Positions 31,000-39,746 are shown, counted from the first letter of the stretch. The stretch is 64,000 nt of DNA from an uncultured Dehalococcoidia bacterium (GCA_958295515.1 CATQGW010000003.1:124001-188000), one strand, 5' to 3'. Numbers and translations are program-made. Notes: generated by a model from the letters alone, not told the origin.

Positions 31000-32048
31000 G
31001 TGGGCGTGCGGCTGAGGCGTTTGCGCTGCCGGGTGATGCGGCGGCGTTTTCGCAGGAGTGTATGCGGCGGGGCTGGTCGGATGGGTTGCCGCTGATTCCG
31101 CCGACGCCGGAGCGTGTGGCGGAGATGCTCGCGGCGGTGGAGCGCGATCCGCTGGAGATTGTCGGGGTGCTTGCGCCGCGGCAGGGCGAGGCGACGGTGC
31201 AAGTGATCGCGGTCAACGCGGTGATGGCGGGCTGCCGGCCGCAGCAGTTTCCGGTGGTGCTGGCGGCGGTGGGGGCGATTGCGCAGCCGCCGTTCAATCT
31301 GGACGGGATCAACGCGACTACGCATCCGTGCGCGGTGTTCGTGCTGGTCAGCGGGCCGGCGGCGCGGGCGGCGGGGGTGCATGGGGGGGCGGGCTGTTTT
31401 GGGCCGACGTTTGCGGCGAATGCGACGATTGGGCGGGCGGTGCGTCTGGTGCAGCTGAATGTGGCTGGGGCAACGCCGGGACGCGGGGATCGGGCGACGC
31501 AGGGGACGCCGGCGAAGTTCGCGTTCTGTGCGGCGGAGCGCGAGGATGCGAGTCCGTGGCCGCCGTTTCAGACGACGCGCGGGTTGGAAGCGGAGCAGGG
31601 CGCGGTGACGGTCTGGGCCTGCGAGGGGCCGCACAACATTCAGGATCACGGCAGCAACACCGCCGAGGGGATTTTGCAGACGATTGCGGGGGCGATGGGT
31701 CAGGCGGGCAGCAACAACATTCTGGGTAAGGGCGAGCCGGTGCTGGCGTTTGGTCCGGAGCACGCGGCGACGGTGGCGGAGGCGGGGATCACGCGGGAGC
31801 AGGTGCAGGAGTATCTGTGGGAGCATGCGCGGTTTCCGGCGTCGCGTCTGTCGGCGGAATTTCTCGGCGCGGTGAATGATCGGATGGCGGGCGGGTCGCT
31901 GCCGCGGCATGGGCCGGATGATCTGCTGCCGATTACGGATCGTCCGGAGGAGATTCATGTGATGGTGGCGGGCGGTCCGGGCAAGCATTCGTGCTGGATG
32001 CCGACGTTCGGGGGGATGACGCGGCCGGTGACGGTGCGGTTGGGGTGA
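30996..32048 (+). CDS. UGSC-coupled conserved protein, unknown function
   Basis: A 350-residue soluble protein whose ATG overlaps the selenoprotein stop (ATGA), so translation is coupled and the products probably act together. Conserved-looking features are SQECMRRGWSDGLPLIPPTPERVAEML near the N-terminus, HPCAVFVLVSGP, GGAGCFGPTFAANATIGRAVRLVQLNV, ACEGPHNIQDHGSN and a C-terminal GPGKHSCWMPTFGGMTRPV. Several Cys (in HPC, GCFG, FCAAE, WACEG, HSCW) could serve redox or metal roles. No helices for membranes and no export signal. The gene context is the only functional clue: it may be the partner or substrate-binding component of the UGSC protein. Confidence 0.8.
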   Translation: MSGRAAEAFALPGDAAAFSQECMRRGWSDGLPLIPPTPERVAEMLAAVERDPLEIVGVLAPRQGEATVQVIAVNAVMAGCRPQQFPVVLAAVGAIAQPPFNLDGINATTHPCAVFVLVSGPAARAAGVHGGAGCFGPTFAANATIGRAVRLVQLNVAGATPGRGDRATQGTPAKFAFCAAEREDASPWPPFQTTRGLEAEQGAVTVWACEGPHNIQDHGSNTAEGILQTIAGAMGQAGSNNILGKGEPVLAFGPEHAATVAEAGITREQVQEYLWEHARFPASRLSAEFLGAVNDRMAGGSLPRHGPDDLLPITDRPEEIHVMVAGGPGKHSCWMPTFGGMTRPVTVRLG

Positions 32049-32118
32049 TGCTGCGGAGGGATGCGGCTCCTGTTTGAGCGGAGTTGTATGGCGGGCCGGC
32101 TCAGGAGGACTGGATGGG

Positions 32119-33081
32119 TTAGGTGGGCCAGGCGGGGCGGCGCTTGCTTTGGGCGAAAGCGGAGAGCTTTTGGAAGAGGTCGGCGAAGATGGGGTTGCGG
32201 GGGATGTGGTTGGCGACGGCGATGGAGTGGTTGTGGGCGGCCAGGCGCCAGGTGAGGTTGGGATTGAGGTCGGGGGCTGGGGCGGTGTGATGTGGGGTCC
32301 AGGAGGGGTTGAGCAGGGCGGCGATGGCGGCGAGGTCCCAGATTTCTTTGGCGGCGCCGGGGTATTGCGGGTCGTGGGCTTCGAAGATGTCGGCGAGGTA
32401 TTGGCCGATCGGGCCGTGGGGTCGGAGGTGGCGGTCGAGCTCGGCGGTGGTGGTGAGCAGGTGTGAGGCGACGCCGGCGCAGGGGATGTAGAGGAAGGGG
32501 ACGCCGCTGGCGAGGACGACGCGGACGGCGTGGGGGTCGCCGCGCAGGTTGTATTCGTCGGCGGTGGGCCAGTGCAGCGGCTGGCCGCCGAGCCAGACGA
32601 CGGCGATCTTTTCGACGATTGCGGGGTCGAGCAGCAGGGCGGCGGCGATGTCGGTGATTGCGCCGATGGCGGCGACATACAGGATTTCGCCGGAGGGCAT
32701 GGCGTGGGCGCGCTCGATCAGGTCTTCGGAGGCGGGGTTGAGCACGGGCGTCTCGCTGTCGGGCAGGAACCGGGCTGCGCCGCGCAGGACGCGGTCCGAG
32801 GGGTCGAGGTTGAGGCGTTGGAGCAGGCGTAGGATTTCGGCTTCGCTTGCGGCGACGCCATCCGCTGCGGTTTGCGCGCCGCGTCCGACGAAGGGGGCGG
32901 CGTAGACGGCTTCGACGGCGAGCCGCTCGCCGGAGAGGAGGGCGTGGACGACGGCGAACTGGTCGTCGATTTCGTTGGCGGTGTCGGTGTCGAGCACCAT
33001 TCGGATGGGGCCGTCGGCGGGCGGGCGGGTGCGGGCGATACGCTCTGCGTCGTCCAGCGCGGGGAAGCGGGGGTGGGGCAT
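32119..33081 (-). CDS. Inosine-uridine preferring nucleoside hydrolase family protein
   Basis: A 320-residue enzyme cleaving the N-glycosidic bond of nucleosides in known relatives. The calcium-binding N-terminal cluster is visible as VLDTDTANEIDDQFAVVHALL (D31, D33, D39, D40). Further signatures are GEILYVAAIGAITDIAAALLLDP and WLGG. The later Asp in EIWDLAAIAALLNP matches the fourth metal ligand region. The usual active-site His region is less clear, so purine, pyrimidine or another substrate cannot be chosen. ATG 33081. Divergent by 67 bp from the LLM gene and convergent with the UGSC partner gene. Confidence 0.88.
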   Translation of the reverse strand: MPHPRFPALDDAERIARTRPPADGPIRMVLDTDTANEIDDQFAVVHALLSGERLAVEAVYAAPFVGRGAQTAADGVAASEAEILRLLQRLNLDPSDRVLRGAARFLPDSETPVLNPASEDLIERAHAMPSGEILYVAAIGAITDIAAALLLDPAIVEKIAVVWLGGQPLHWPTADEYNLRGDPHAVRVVLASGVPFLYIPCAGVASHLLTTTAELDRHLRPHGPIGQYLADIFEAHDPQYPGAAKEIWDLAAIAALLNPSWTPHHTAPAPDLNPNLTWRLAAHNHSIAVANHIPRNPIFADLFQKLSAFAQSKRRPAWPT

Positions 33082-33148
33082 ATCGCAGTCCTCGCAAAGA
33101 TCGTACCCTTGCGCGAGCGGCGACAGCTCGGCAACAGGAGGAATCAGC

Positions 33149-33988
33149 ATGAAGCACGGTGTGTTCATCTTCGCTACGGACCTGGCCATTGATCCGATCT
33201 CGCTTGCGCGGGCAGCGGAGGAGCGTGGGTTCGAGTCGCTCTGGGTGCCGGAGCATGTGCATATGCCGGTCGATCGCGAGACGCGGTTCCCGGGCACGGC
33301 GGATGGGTCGCTGCCGGACGAGTACCGGCGGATTCACGATCCGTTCGTGGCGCTGGGCGCGGCGGCGGGGGCGACGACGGAGCTGAAGCTGGGCACGGGC
33401 ATCTGTCTGGTGACGGAGCATGAGCCGATCGCGCTGGCGAAGCAGATCGCGAGTCTGGACATGATTTCGGGCGGGCGCTTCCTGTTCGGGATCGGGGCGG
33501 GCTGGCTGGCGGAGGAGATGGAGCCGCTGGGGGTGCGGTTTGCGGATCGCTGGAAGGTGACGCGGGAGCGGATTGAGGCGATGAAGGTGATGTGGTCGGA
33601 GGACGAGGCGGAGTATCACGGGGAGTTCGTGGAGATTCCCAAGACGTATGTGATTCCGAAGCCGGTGCAGCAGCCGCACCCGCCGATTCTGATTGGCGCG
33701 GGCTCGAAGTGGGCGCGCCAGCGGGTGGTGGACTGGGCGGACGGCTGGATTCCGAACATTGCGGCGCCGCGCTTCATTGAGCGGGGGATTCAGGACCTGC
33801 AGTCGCGTGCGGCTGAGGCGGGACGGGATTTCGACTCGATCGAGATCGATGTCTTCGGTGCGGAGGAGGACGCGATTGAGGAGTATGAGCGGCTGGGCGT
33901 GGATCGCCTGGTGCATCGTCTGCCGCCGGTGGGGGCGGAGGGGGTGATTCCGGAGTTGGATCGGTTGGCGCGGTTGATTGGGGGATAG
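33149..33988 (+). CDS. LLM-class (probably F420-dependent) oxidoreductase 2
   Basis: A 279-residue TIM-barrel oxidoreductase. Motifs: MKHGVFIFATDLAIDPISLARAAEERGFESLWVPEHVHMP, DPFVALGAAAGATTELKLGTGICLVTEHEPIALAKQIASLDMISGGRFLFGIGAGW, then HPPILIGAGSKWARQRVVDWADGWIPN. This is the pattern of the F420-binding subgroup seen in mycobacteria and Chloroflexota. An excellent ribosome site (AGGAGGAA) precedes ATG 33149. Convergent with the PNPOx-like gene 8 bp away. Cofactor choice is an inference from family resemblance. Confidence 0.9.
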   Translation: MKHGVFIFATDLAIDPISLARAAEERGFESLWVPEHVHMPVDRETRFPGTADGSLPDEYRRIHDPFVALGAAAGATTELKLGTGICLVTEHEPIALAKQIASLDMISGGRFLFGIGAGWLAEEMEPLGVRFADRWKVTRERIEAMKVMWSEDEAEYHGEFVEIPKTYVIPKPVQQPHPPILIGAGSKWARQRVVDWADGWIPNIAAPRFIERGIQDLQSRAAEAGRDFDSIEIDVFGAEEDAIEEYERLGVDRLVHRLPPVGAEGVIPELDRLARLIGG

Positions 33989-33996
33989 GGGACGGG

Positions 33997-34494
33997 CTAC
34001 TTGTAGCGGCGGCCGCGTTGGTCGCGGGCGCGCTCGCCGCGGTATTCGTAGAGCGGGACGCCGTAGCCGCAGGAGGTTTGGGTGCGCTCGACGGTGATCT
34101 CGATCACCTGGCGCTCGGCGGTGGGGATGTCTACGGCGCGCAGCTCGGCGGCTTGGTCGGCCAGGCGGGACTCGTCCAGCGGCAGGGCGCGGGCGTGTCC
34201 GTAGAGGCGCACGATGGCGGCGTCCTCGTCGAACGAGGTGACCATCACGGTGACGGGGCCGCCGGCCGCGGCGTGGCGGGCGGTTTCGTTGCCGCTGCCG
34301 CGGTAGTCGAAGTAGGCGACGCAGTTGGGGTCCAGCACGTGCAGGTCGGCCGCGCCCTTGGGCGAGAGGTTGACCGCGCCCTCGCCGCTCGGTCCTGCGC
34401 TGAGGTCGGGGCTGGTGGAGGCGATGAAGAAGACGTGTGAGGCGCGGATCAGGTCGGCCTGCTCGTCGGTGATTTGGGTGGGGAATTCGGCCAT
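33997..34494 (-). CDS. Pyridoxamine 5'-phosphate oxidase-like flavin/F420-binding split-barrel protein
   Basis: A 165-residue split-barrel protein. Core signatures are SHVFFIASTSPD, EGAVNLSPKGAADLHVLDPNCVAYFDYRGSGNET, VTVMVTSFDEDAAIVRLYGHA, and EITVERTQTSCGYGVPLYEY near the end. Members bind FMN, F420 or heme and reduce small molecules. The specific substrate is unknown. Gene order beside an F420-type LLM protein supports, but does not prove, an F420 link. ATG 34494; the start of the downstream-facing gene is 21 bp beyond. Confidence 0.88.
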   Translation of the reverse strand: MAEFPTQITDEQADLIRASHVFFIASTSPDLSAGPSGEGAVNLSPKGAADLHVLDPNCVAYFDYRGSGNETARHAAAGGPVTVMVTSFDEDAAIVRLYGHARALPLDESRLADQAAELRAVDIPTAERQVIEITVERTQTSCGYGVPLYEYRGERARDQRGRRYK

Positions 34495-34515
34495 CGGGCA
34501 CCTCTCATCAATGGG

Positions 34516-35100
34516 CTAGCGCTTCTTGCGCCGGCCGAGCAGGGAGTTGCTGAGCGACTGTCCCATCGCGCGCGCCTTGTCGGCGCGTTGGGCGGCGCGC
34601 TGTTTGCCGCGCTCGGTGGCGGGGTCGAAGTCGCGGGCGGTTTCGCGGGCTTTGTCGAGCAGCGATGCGGCGCGCTGCTGGAGCGGGGAGGGTTGGGGCT
34701 GGGCGGCTTCGATCAGGGTGGCGAATTCATCGGGCGCGGCTGCGCCGAGCTCGCGGAACCAGTCGTCGCGGGCGGCGCGATCCTCGTGCAGCTGGAGCCA
34801 GACGGCGGTGAGGGCGGTGAGCGCGGCCTGGAAGTCGGCTTCGCCGAACGCGCCGTCGGACTGCTTCCACTGCTTGCGGCGCTGGATTTCGGACCAGATG
34901 CGGTCGAAGGCGTCGGGTTCGCGTTTGCGGAAGTCTCCGCGCAGCCAGAGCAGGAAGCGGGTGCGGTCTTCGTCGGTGGGTCCCTGGGTGCGCAGTTCGG
35001 AGGCGTGTTGGGAGAGTTGCTGCGCGAGCTTGCCGGCGGCGGCGGAGCCGGCGGCCTGGGTGATGGTGCGTCGCAGGAGGGGGTTGAGGAATGAGGACAC
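34516..35100 (-). CDS. Hypothetical helical protein, 194 aa
   Basis: Soluble, charged, mainly helical protein of unknown family. It starts (GTG) VSSFLNPLLRRTITQAAG, contains TRFLLWLRGDFRKREPDAFDRIWSEIQRRKQWKQ and WLQLHEDRAARDDWFREL, and ends in a strongly basic helix (ARAMGQSLSNSLLGRRKKR). GTG 35100 is favoured because GGAGAG lies at the right distance; ATG 35133 would add 11 residues. It precedes the PNPOx-like gene by 21 bp, suggesting an operon. A nucleic-acid or membrane-surface role for the basic tail is speculation. Confidence 0.6.
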   Translation of the reverse strand: MSSFLNPLLRRTITQAAGSAAAGKLAQQLSQHASELRTQGPTDEDRTRFLLWLRGDFRKREPDAFDRIWSEIQRRKQWKQSDGAFGEADFQAALTALTAVWLQLHEDRAARDDWFRELGAAAPDEFATLIEAAQPQPSPLQQRAASLLDKARETARDFDPATERGKQRAAQRADKARAMGQSLSNSLLGRRKKR

Positions 35101-35162
35101 GGGGGCTCTCCGGCGCGGCGGTTGGTTCAGCATACTGGGGGGGCGGGGCGGGGGCGTTGTGG

Positions 35163-35927
35163 TCAGGCGCGGGCGTTCCAGGAGATCCAGGTTGCTTCGG
35201 TGAGCAGGCGGATTTCGGCTGTGTGGAGGTTGGCGACGGCGATGTTCCAGTTGCCGGCCTGGTGGAGGTGGAAGGCGAGGAGCGGTCCCTGTGTTGTTGG
35301 GGCGTAGGCGGGAGCGCCGGCGGGGGAGGGGAGCGCTCCCAACGGTTCGGCCTCGCCAGCGGCGCAATTGACGGTGTGGAGCGCGGCGCGGCGCACGAAT
35401 GCGAGGCGGTCGCCGCGCGGTCGCCAGGCGGGTGATTGGTCGCCGCGTTGGTCGGTGAGGGGGCGCGCGTCGCCGTGGGCGGGGTCCACGAGGGCAATCC
35501 CGCTGTGGCGGGCGACGGCGACCGACTTGCCGTCGGGGGACCAAGCGGGCTGGGCGGCGTCAACCAGGAGGGGGGACTCGTCGCCGTCGGGGGCGCGGAG
35601 CCAGAGGTCGCCGTTGCGGACGAAGGCGAGTTGTCCGTCGGGGGACCAGGCTGGCTGCGAGGCGTTTTCGACCAGCGTTTCGCGTGCGCCGCCGTCGATT
35701 TGGACCAGCTCGATGCGGCCGCGGCGTTCGACGGCGATCGCTGCGCCGTGGGGATGCCAGGCGGGGTCGTCGGCTGTCGCGCCTGAGGTGAGGCGCTGCG
35801 GCTCGCCGCCGGCGCTGTCCACGATGTAGAGGTCCCAGCCTTCGGCGCGGTTGGAGAGGAAGGCGATGTGCCGGCCATCGGGCGACCAGGCGGGGGACAT
35901 GCCGTTGGCGGACGAGATCAGTTCCAC
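35163..35927 (-). CDS. TolB-like beta-propeller (PD40 repeats), cytoplasmic form
   Basis: A 254-residue propeller with repeated PAWSPDGR/K-type turns: SPAWSPDGRHIAFLS, DPAWHPHGAAIAVE, QPAWSPDGQLAFV, QPAWSPDGKSVAVA and SPAWRPRGDRLAFV. These are TolB/DPP4-like PD40 blades. There is no signal peptide, unlike TolB itself. The GTG at 35927 follows GGAG. It is probably a scaffold or binding protein, with no tol-pal genes nearby. Divergent by 58 bp from the Nudix gene. Role unknown. Confidence 0.82.
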   Translation of the reverse strand: MELISSANGMSPAWSPDGRHIAFLSNRAEGWDLYIVDSAGGEPQRLTSGATADDPAWHPHGAAIAVERRGRIELVQIDGGARETLVENASQPAWSPDGQLAFVRNGDLWLRAPDGDESPLLVDAAQPAWSPDGKSVAVARHSGIALVDPAHGDARPLTDQRGDQSPAWRPRGDRLAFVRRAALHTVNCAAGEAEPLGALPSPAGAPAYAPTTQGPLLAFHLHQAGNWNIAVANLHTAEIRLLTEATWISWNARA

Positions 35928-35985
35928 ATTGGCTCCAGGTTGGCTCTTTAGGAGACGCTTCGAGCGGGGTTGGGCGGTACAGTAG

Positions 35986-36489
35986 ATGCTTGTGGCGCGG
36001 CAGAGGCATTTCACGGTGACGGCGTTCGTCTCGCGGGGCGGGGCGACGCTGCTGCACTGGCACCGCAAGGTGGGGTTGTGGCTGCCGCCCGGGGGTCATA
36101 TTGAGGCGGGAGAGGATCCTGTGGAAGCGGCGCTGCGTGAGGTGATGGAGGAGACGGGGATGGCGGTTGAGATCGCGCCGACGGTTGCGCCGTTTGAGTA
36201 CGGAGATCCGCCGCAGCTGGCGGTTCCGGCGACGATCATGGTGGAGCCGATCCGCGCGTTCGGCGGGGACGCGGCGCATCAACACATCGACCTGATCTAC
36301 TTCACGCGCCCGCTCGATGACGCGGCGGAGCCGCCGGCTGGCTGGCGCTGGCTGACGCGGGTTGAGCTGGAGTCGGGCACGCCGATCGCGGTGGACGGCG
36401 AGATGTCTGAGGTATCCGAGGTATCCGAGGATGTGCGGGTGTTGGGGATGGCGGCGATTGATCATATTTCAGCGCTGGAGGATGGCTGA
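35986..36489 (+). CDS. Nudix hydrolase 1
   Basis: A 167-residue pyrophosphohydrolase. The Nudix box runs from G37 to M59 (G-x5-E-x7-REVMEETGM), fully conserved. The substrate is a nucleoside diphosphate derivative but cannot be named. The tail holds a 9-base duplication encoding SEVSEVSED, slightly extending the loop. The stop overlaps serS by one base (TGATG), so it is translated just ahead of seryl-tRNA synthetase. Confidence 0.92.
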   Translation: MLVARQRHFTVTAFVSRGGATLLHWHRKVGLWLPPGGHIEAGEDPVEAALREVMEETGMAVEIAPTVAPFEYGDPPQLAVPATIMVEPIRAFGGDAAHQHIDLIYFTRPLDDAAEPPAGWRWLTRVELESGTPIAVDGEMSEVSEVSEDVRVLGMAAIDHISALEDG

Positions 36490-37760
36490 TGATTTCGGCG
36501 CAGCTGGTCCGCGAACACCCGGAGGAGGTGCGGCGATCGCTGGAGCGTCGGCGCGCCGACGCTCCGCTCGATCTGGCCGTGGAGCAAGAGCGCGGACGGC
36601 GCGAAATTCTGGCCGAACTCGAGGAGCTGCGCGCGGGCCGCAATGAGGCGGGGCGGCGGATTGGACGGGCGGAGAGCGACGAGGAGCGGCAGCGGCTGAT
36701 TGCGGAGCAGCGGGCGACGGCGGAGCGGATTGATGAGCTGGAGGCGTCGCTGCGCGACGCGGAGGCGGCGCTGGACGCGACGCTGGGGGAGATTCCCAAT
36801 GTCGTCGGCGCGGAGACGCCGGATGGGGACGACGAGGACGCGAATGTGGTTGTGCGCACGCACGGTGAGGCGCGCGCGTTCGATTTTGAACCGTCGCCGC
36901 ACTGGGAGTTGGGGGAGCGGCTCGGCATCATCGATGTGGAGCGGGCGGCGGCGATGAGCGGCTCGCGGATGTACATGCTGCGCGGCGCGGGCGCGCGGTT
37001 GCAGCGCGCGCTGATTGGCTGGTTTCTTGATTCGCACCACGCCTCGGGCTATGAGGAGTGCTACGTGCCGGCGATGGTGCGCGAGGAGGCGATGCGGGCG
37101 TCGGGGCAGCTGCCCAAATTCCGCGACAATCTCTACCGCGACGATGAGGAGGACTACTGGTTTGTGCCGACGGCCGAGGTGCCGCTGACGAACCTGCACG
37201 CGGATCAGATTCTCGACGCTGAGGCGCTGCCGTTGCGCTACGCGGCGCACACGCCCTGCTTTCGTCGGGAGAAGACGAGCGCCGGGCGCGATGTGCGGGG
37301 GATCAAGCGGGTGCATCAGTTCGAGAAAGTGGAGATGTATCAGTTCACCGCGCCGGAGGACTCCGGCGACGCGCTGGCGGAGATGCTGGCGCAGGCGGAG
37401 TCGCTGCTGCAACAGCTCGGGCTGCACCACCGCGTGCTGCAAATTTGCAGCGGGGATTTGGGCTTCAACGCGGCGGTTTCGTATGACCTTGAGGTCTGGG
37501 CGCCGGGCGCGCGGGAGTGGCTGGAGGTCAGCAGCGTGTCGAACTGCACCGACTTTCAGGCTCGCCGTGCGAATGTCCGCTACCGCGCCGCCGACAAGAG
37601 GGGCGCGCGCTTCGTGCATACGCTGAATGGCAGCGGGCTGGCGCTGCCGCGCACGCTTGCGGCGCTGCTTGAGCAGGGCCAGCAGTCGGACGGATCGGTT
37701 GTGCTGCCTGAGGTGATCCGCGAGCGGGTCGGGTTCGGCGTGATCGAGCCGGCGGGGTAA
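36489..37760 (+). CDS. serS: Seryl-tRNA synthetase
   Basis: A 423-residue class II synthetase charging tRNA-Ser and, in selenocysteine users, tRNA-Sec. It has an N-terminal coiled-coil arm (about 25-105), the class II core with motif 2 TPCFRREKTSAGRDVRGIKRVHQFEKVEMY, and motif 3 ARFVHTLNGSGLALPRTLAALLEQGQ. It begins within the Nudix stop codon. A tRNA-Ser(UGA) gene lies 1.9 kb downstream. Since the genome carries a Sec-coding gene, this enzyme would supply Ser-tRNA-Sec, the precursor for selenocysteine. Confidence 0.97.
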   Translation: MISAQLVREHPEEVRRSLERRRADAPLDLAVEQERGRREILAELEELRAGRNEAGRRIGRAESDEERQRLIAEQRATAERIDELEASLRDAEAALDATLGEIPNVVGAETPDGDDEDANVVVRTHGEARAFDFEPSPHWELGERLGIIDVERAAAMSGSRMYMLRGAGARLQRALIGWFLDSHHASGYEECYVPAMVREEAMRASGQLPKFRDNLYRDDEEDYWFVPTAEVPLTNLHADQILDAEALPLRYAAHTPCFRREKTSAGRDVRGIKRVHQFEKVEMYQFTAPEDSGDALAEMLAQAESLLQQLGLHHRVLQICSGDLGFNAAVSYDLEVWAPGAREWLEVSSVSNCTDFQARRANVRYRAADKRGARFVHTLNGSGLALPRTLAALLEQGQQSDGSVVLPEVIRERVGFGVIEPAG

Positions 37761-37764
37761 GCCC

Positions 37765-38574
37765 ATGCCGCTCGACGAGTACCGCGCCGCCAACCGTAAT
37801 CGCTGGGATGAAGCAGTTGCGGTGCATGCCGCGTCGGAGTTCTACGGCGTCGATCGCTTTCTCGCCGGTGAATCGACGCTGCTTGACCTCGATCGGGAGT
37901 CGGTGGGTTCGGTCGCCGGCAAAACGTTGCTGCACTTGCAGTGCCATTTCGGCATGGACACGTTGTCGTGGGCGCGTGAGGGCGCGGTGGTGACGGGGAT
38001 CGATTTTTCGCCGGCGGCGGTCGAGCGGGCGCGCGAACTGGCCGCGCAGACGGGTCTCGCGGAGCGCGCGCGATTCATCGAGTCGGAGCTGTATGACTCG
38101 CCCAACGCGCTCGCCGAGCAGTTTGACATCGTCTACGTGAACATCGGCGCGTTGACCTGGCTGCCCGATATTCCCGGCTGGGCGCGGGTCGTCGCCGGTT
38201 TCCTGCGGGCCGGCGGGTTGTTCTACATCCACGAGATTCACCCGTTTGCGCAGACGTTGGATTTTGAGCGCAGCGACCCGCTGATCGTGCGCTATCCGTA
38301 CTTCGATCGCGCGGAGCCGCTGCGCTTCGACGGCGCAGAGGACTACGCCTCGAAAGAGGCGGCGTTTGAACACACGGAGACTTATGAGTGGAGTCACAGC
38401 CTGGGGGAGATCGTGACCTCGCTGATCGATGCGGGGTTGAGCATCGAGTGGCTGCGCGAGCACGACTGGACGGTCTATCAGCCGCTGCCGGGGATGATTG
38501 AAGCGGAGCCGGGCGTGTGGCGGCTGCCGGGCGATTTGATTCCGCTGGCGTTCAGTCTGCGGGCGCGGAAGTAG
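37765..38574 (+). CDS. Class I SAM-dependent methyltransferase
   Basis: A 269-residue Rossmann-fold methyltransferase. SAM motif I is seen as TLLHLQCHFGMDTLSWAREGAVVTGIDFSPAAVERARELA; motif II is FDIVYVNIGALTWLPDI. An N-terminal helical stretch (DEYRAANRNRWDEAVAVHAAS) is typical of the UbiE/'methyltransferase-like' group that act on small molecules. Substrate unknown. It starts 4 bp after serS and ends 5 bp before the convergent NIPSNAP-like gene. Confidence 0.9.
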   Translation: MPLDEYRAANRNRWDEAVAVHAASEFYGVDRFLAGESTLLDLDRESVGSVAGKTLLHLQCHFGMDTLSWAREGAVVTGIDFSPAAVERARELAAQTGLAERARFIESELYDSPNALAEQFDIVYVNIGALTWLPDIPGWARVVAGFLRAGGLFYIHEIHPFAQTLDFERSDPLIVRYPYFDRAEPLRFDGAEDYASKEAAFEHTETYEWSHSLGEIVTSLIDAGLSIEWLREHDWTVYQPLPGMIEAEPGVWRLPGDLIPLAFSLRARK

Positions 38575-38579
38575 GCGGG

Positions 38580-38963
38580 TTACGCGTCGGGCCAGGTGCG
38601 GAAGGGGCCGCCGATGGGGACATGGGCTGCTTCCATGTAGGTGTGCTCGGTGTGGATGGTCAGTTCGCGGCGTGCGGTGGAGCCGGCGGCGAGCTTGCGG
38701 CGCTGCGCTTCTTCGCCGCGCCAGGTGTCGGCGAGGGCGCGGGTGGCGTGCCAGTGCGCCATGTCGGTGTAGCCGGTGATCAGGACGGCCATCTCGCAGG
38801 GCTCGTTGACCTGCGGGTGGGGATGGGGCTCGGCGGCGCGGTAGAGGCCTTGCACGCGCGCGCCGGCCGCCTCGATCGGGGGCCAGATTTCCTCGCGCGA
38901 GAGGCGCTCGAATTCGTCGAACGAGCCGGGTTGGATCCAGAAGCGTCGGAGTACGTAGAGCAT
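38580..38963 (-). CDS. NIPSNAP-like/dimeric alpha-beta barrel protein
   Basis: A 127-residue single-domain protein: MLYVLRRFWIQPGSFDEFERLSREEIWPPIEAAGARVQGLYRAAEPHP, EMAVLITGYTDMAHWHATRAL and RELTIHTEHTYMEAAHVPIGGP. The alternating strand and helix pattern fits the ferredoxin-like dimeric barrel seen in NIPSNAP proteins. Start ATG 38963 with AGGAGG seven bases upstream. Function of the family is largely undefined. The opposing gene starts 33 bp away. Confidence 0.75.
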   Translation of the reverse strand: MLYVLRRFWIQPGSFDEFERLSREEIWPPIEAAGARVQGLYRAAEPHPHPQVNEPCEMAVLITGYTDMAHWHATRALADTWRGEEAQRRKLAAGSTARRELTIHTEHTYMEAAHVPIGGPFRTWPDA

Positions 38964-38996
38964 TGCAACCTCCTGGAGACATGTTAGGTTCGGCGC

Positions 38997-39611
38997 ATGA
39001 TCTTGCGACGCTTCTTCCGCCGCGGGCCGGATGCGAAGCTGAACGCGCGGCTGATCGAGATCCTGGCGCAGCGCAGCGTGGAGGCGCGGGCGGCGGAGGA
39101 TCACGAGGCGCTGGCGCGGCGGTTCGTCTGGCCGGCGGGTTCGCAGGTGCGGGCGGCGCTGGAGTTGGTGGATGCCGCGCCGCTGACTCATCTGCTGCTG
39201 ACGCGGGTGACGGGGGCGACGGCGGGGCACGGCGGGAATCTGTCGTTGATTGGGGTGCATGTGCTGGTCGATCGGCGGGCGTTGGGTGAGGAATGGGGCG
39301 GGGGTTGGGCGGCGGCGATTCGGGCGCATCCGACCGATTCGCCGGGTGGGCTGGGCGCGCCGCGCGATTTCGAGTGGCAGCCGTCGGACGCGACGATTGG
39401 GGAGGCGGTGCTGATCGCCGCGCGGTTGCAGGCGAACGAGCGGGTGCAGCGTCGGGTGATGGGGGTGTTGCGCGAGCTATCGACGATGCAGTTTGAGATT
39501 GCGGCGGTGGGTGGGGTGGTGCGGGTGGCGGTGCATCAGACGGGGCGGGAGACGCCGGATCCGACGGCGGTGGAGGCGTTGCTGACGGTGGCGCGGTCGT
39601 TGTCGGATTGA
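38997..39611 (+). CDS. Hypothetical protein, 204 aa
   Basis: Soluble protein of unknown family starting MILRRFFRRGPDAKLNARLIEILAQRSVEARAAED, with a central LLLTRVTGATAGHGGNLSLIGVHVLVDRRAL, a hydrophilic loop and a helical C-terminus. No domain motif recognised. ATG 38997 is preceded by a weak AGGTT; CTGGAGAC at 38972 is the better Shine-Dalgarno-like element but is far. It stops 5 bp before the tRNA-Ser 3' end on the other strand. Likely housekeeping of an unknown kind. Confidence 0.6.
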   Translation: MILRRFFRRGPDAKLNARLIEILAQRSVEARAAEDHEALARRFVWPAGSQVRAALELVDAAPLTHLLLTRVTGATAGHGGNLSLIGVHVLVDRRALGEEWGGGWAAAIRAHPTDSPGGLGAPRDFEWQPSDATIGEAVLIAARLQANERVQRRVMGVLRELSTMQFEIAAVGGVVRVAVHQTGRETPDPTAVEALLTVARSLSD

Positions 39612-39615
39612 GGTT

Positions 39616-39705
39616 TGGCGGAGGGGGAGGGATTCGAACCCCCGAGACACTTGCGCGCCTAACGGTTTTCAAGACCGCCGCCATAATCCACTCGGCCACC
39701 CCTCC
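39616..39705 (-). tRNA. tRNA-Ser(UGA)
   Basis: A 90-base gene on the minus strand with encoded CCA at the 3' end (39616-39618). The acceptor stem GGAGGGG / CCCCTCC is perfect and the discriminator is G. Anticodon TGA (39669-39671) sits in loop CTTGAAA. The long variable arm typical of Ser tRNA and the GTTCGAAT T-loop are present. It reads UCN serine codons and is not the selenocysteine tRNA, whose anticodon would be UCA. Confidence 0.95.
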
Positions 39706-39746
39706 GTTGCGGGGTCCAGCTTAGAGCGGATCGGAACGAGGCGGGG

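Noticed and set aside
31955-34501. 848-codon minus-strand frame
   Set aside because: Spans several genuine genes in the wrong frame; Arg/Pro-rich without motifs.
39616-39705. tRNA with TGA anticodon as a selenocysteine tRNA
   Set aside because: Anticodon UGA reads UCN serine codons; tRNA-Sec would have UCA and an 8-bp acceptor stem.
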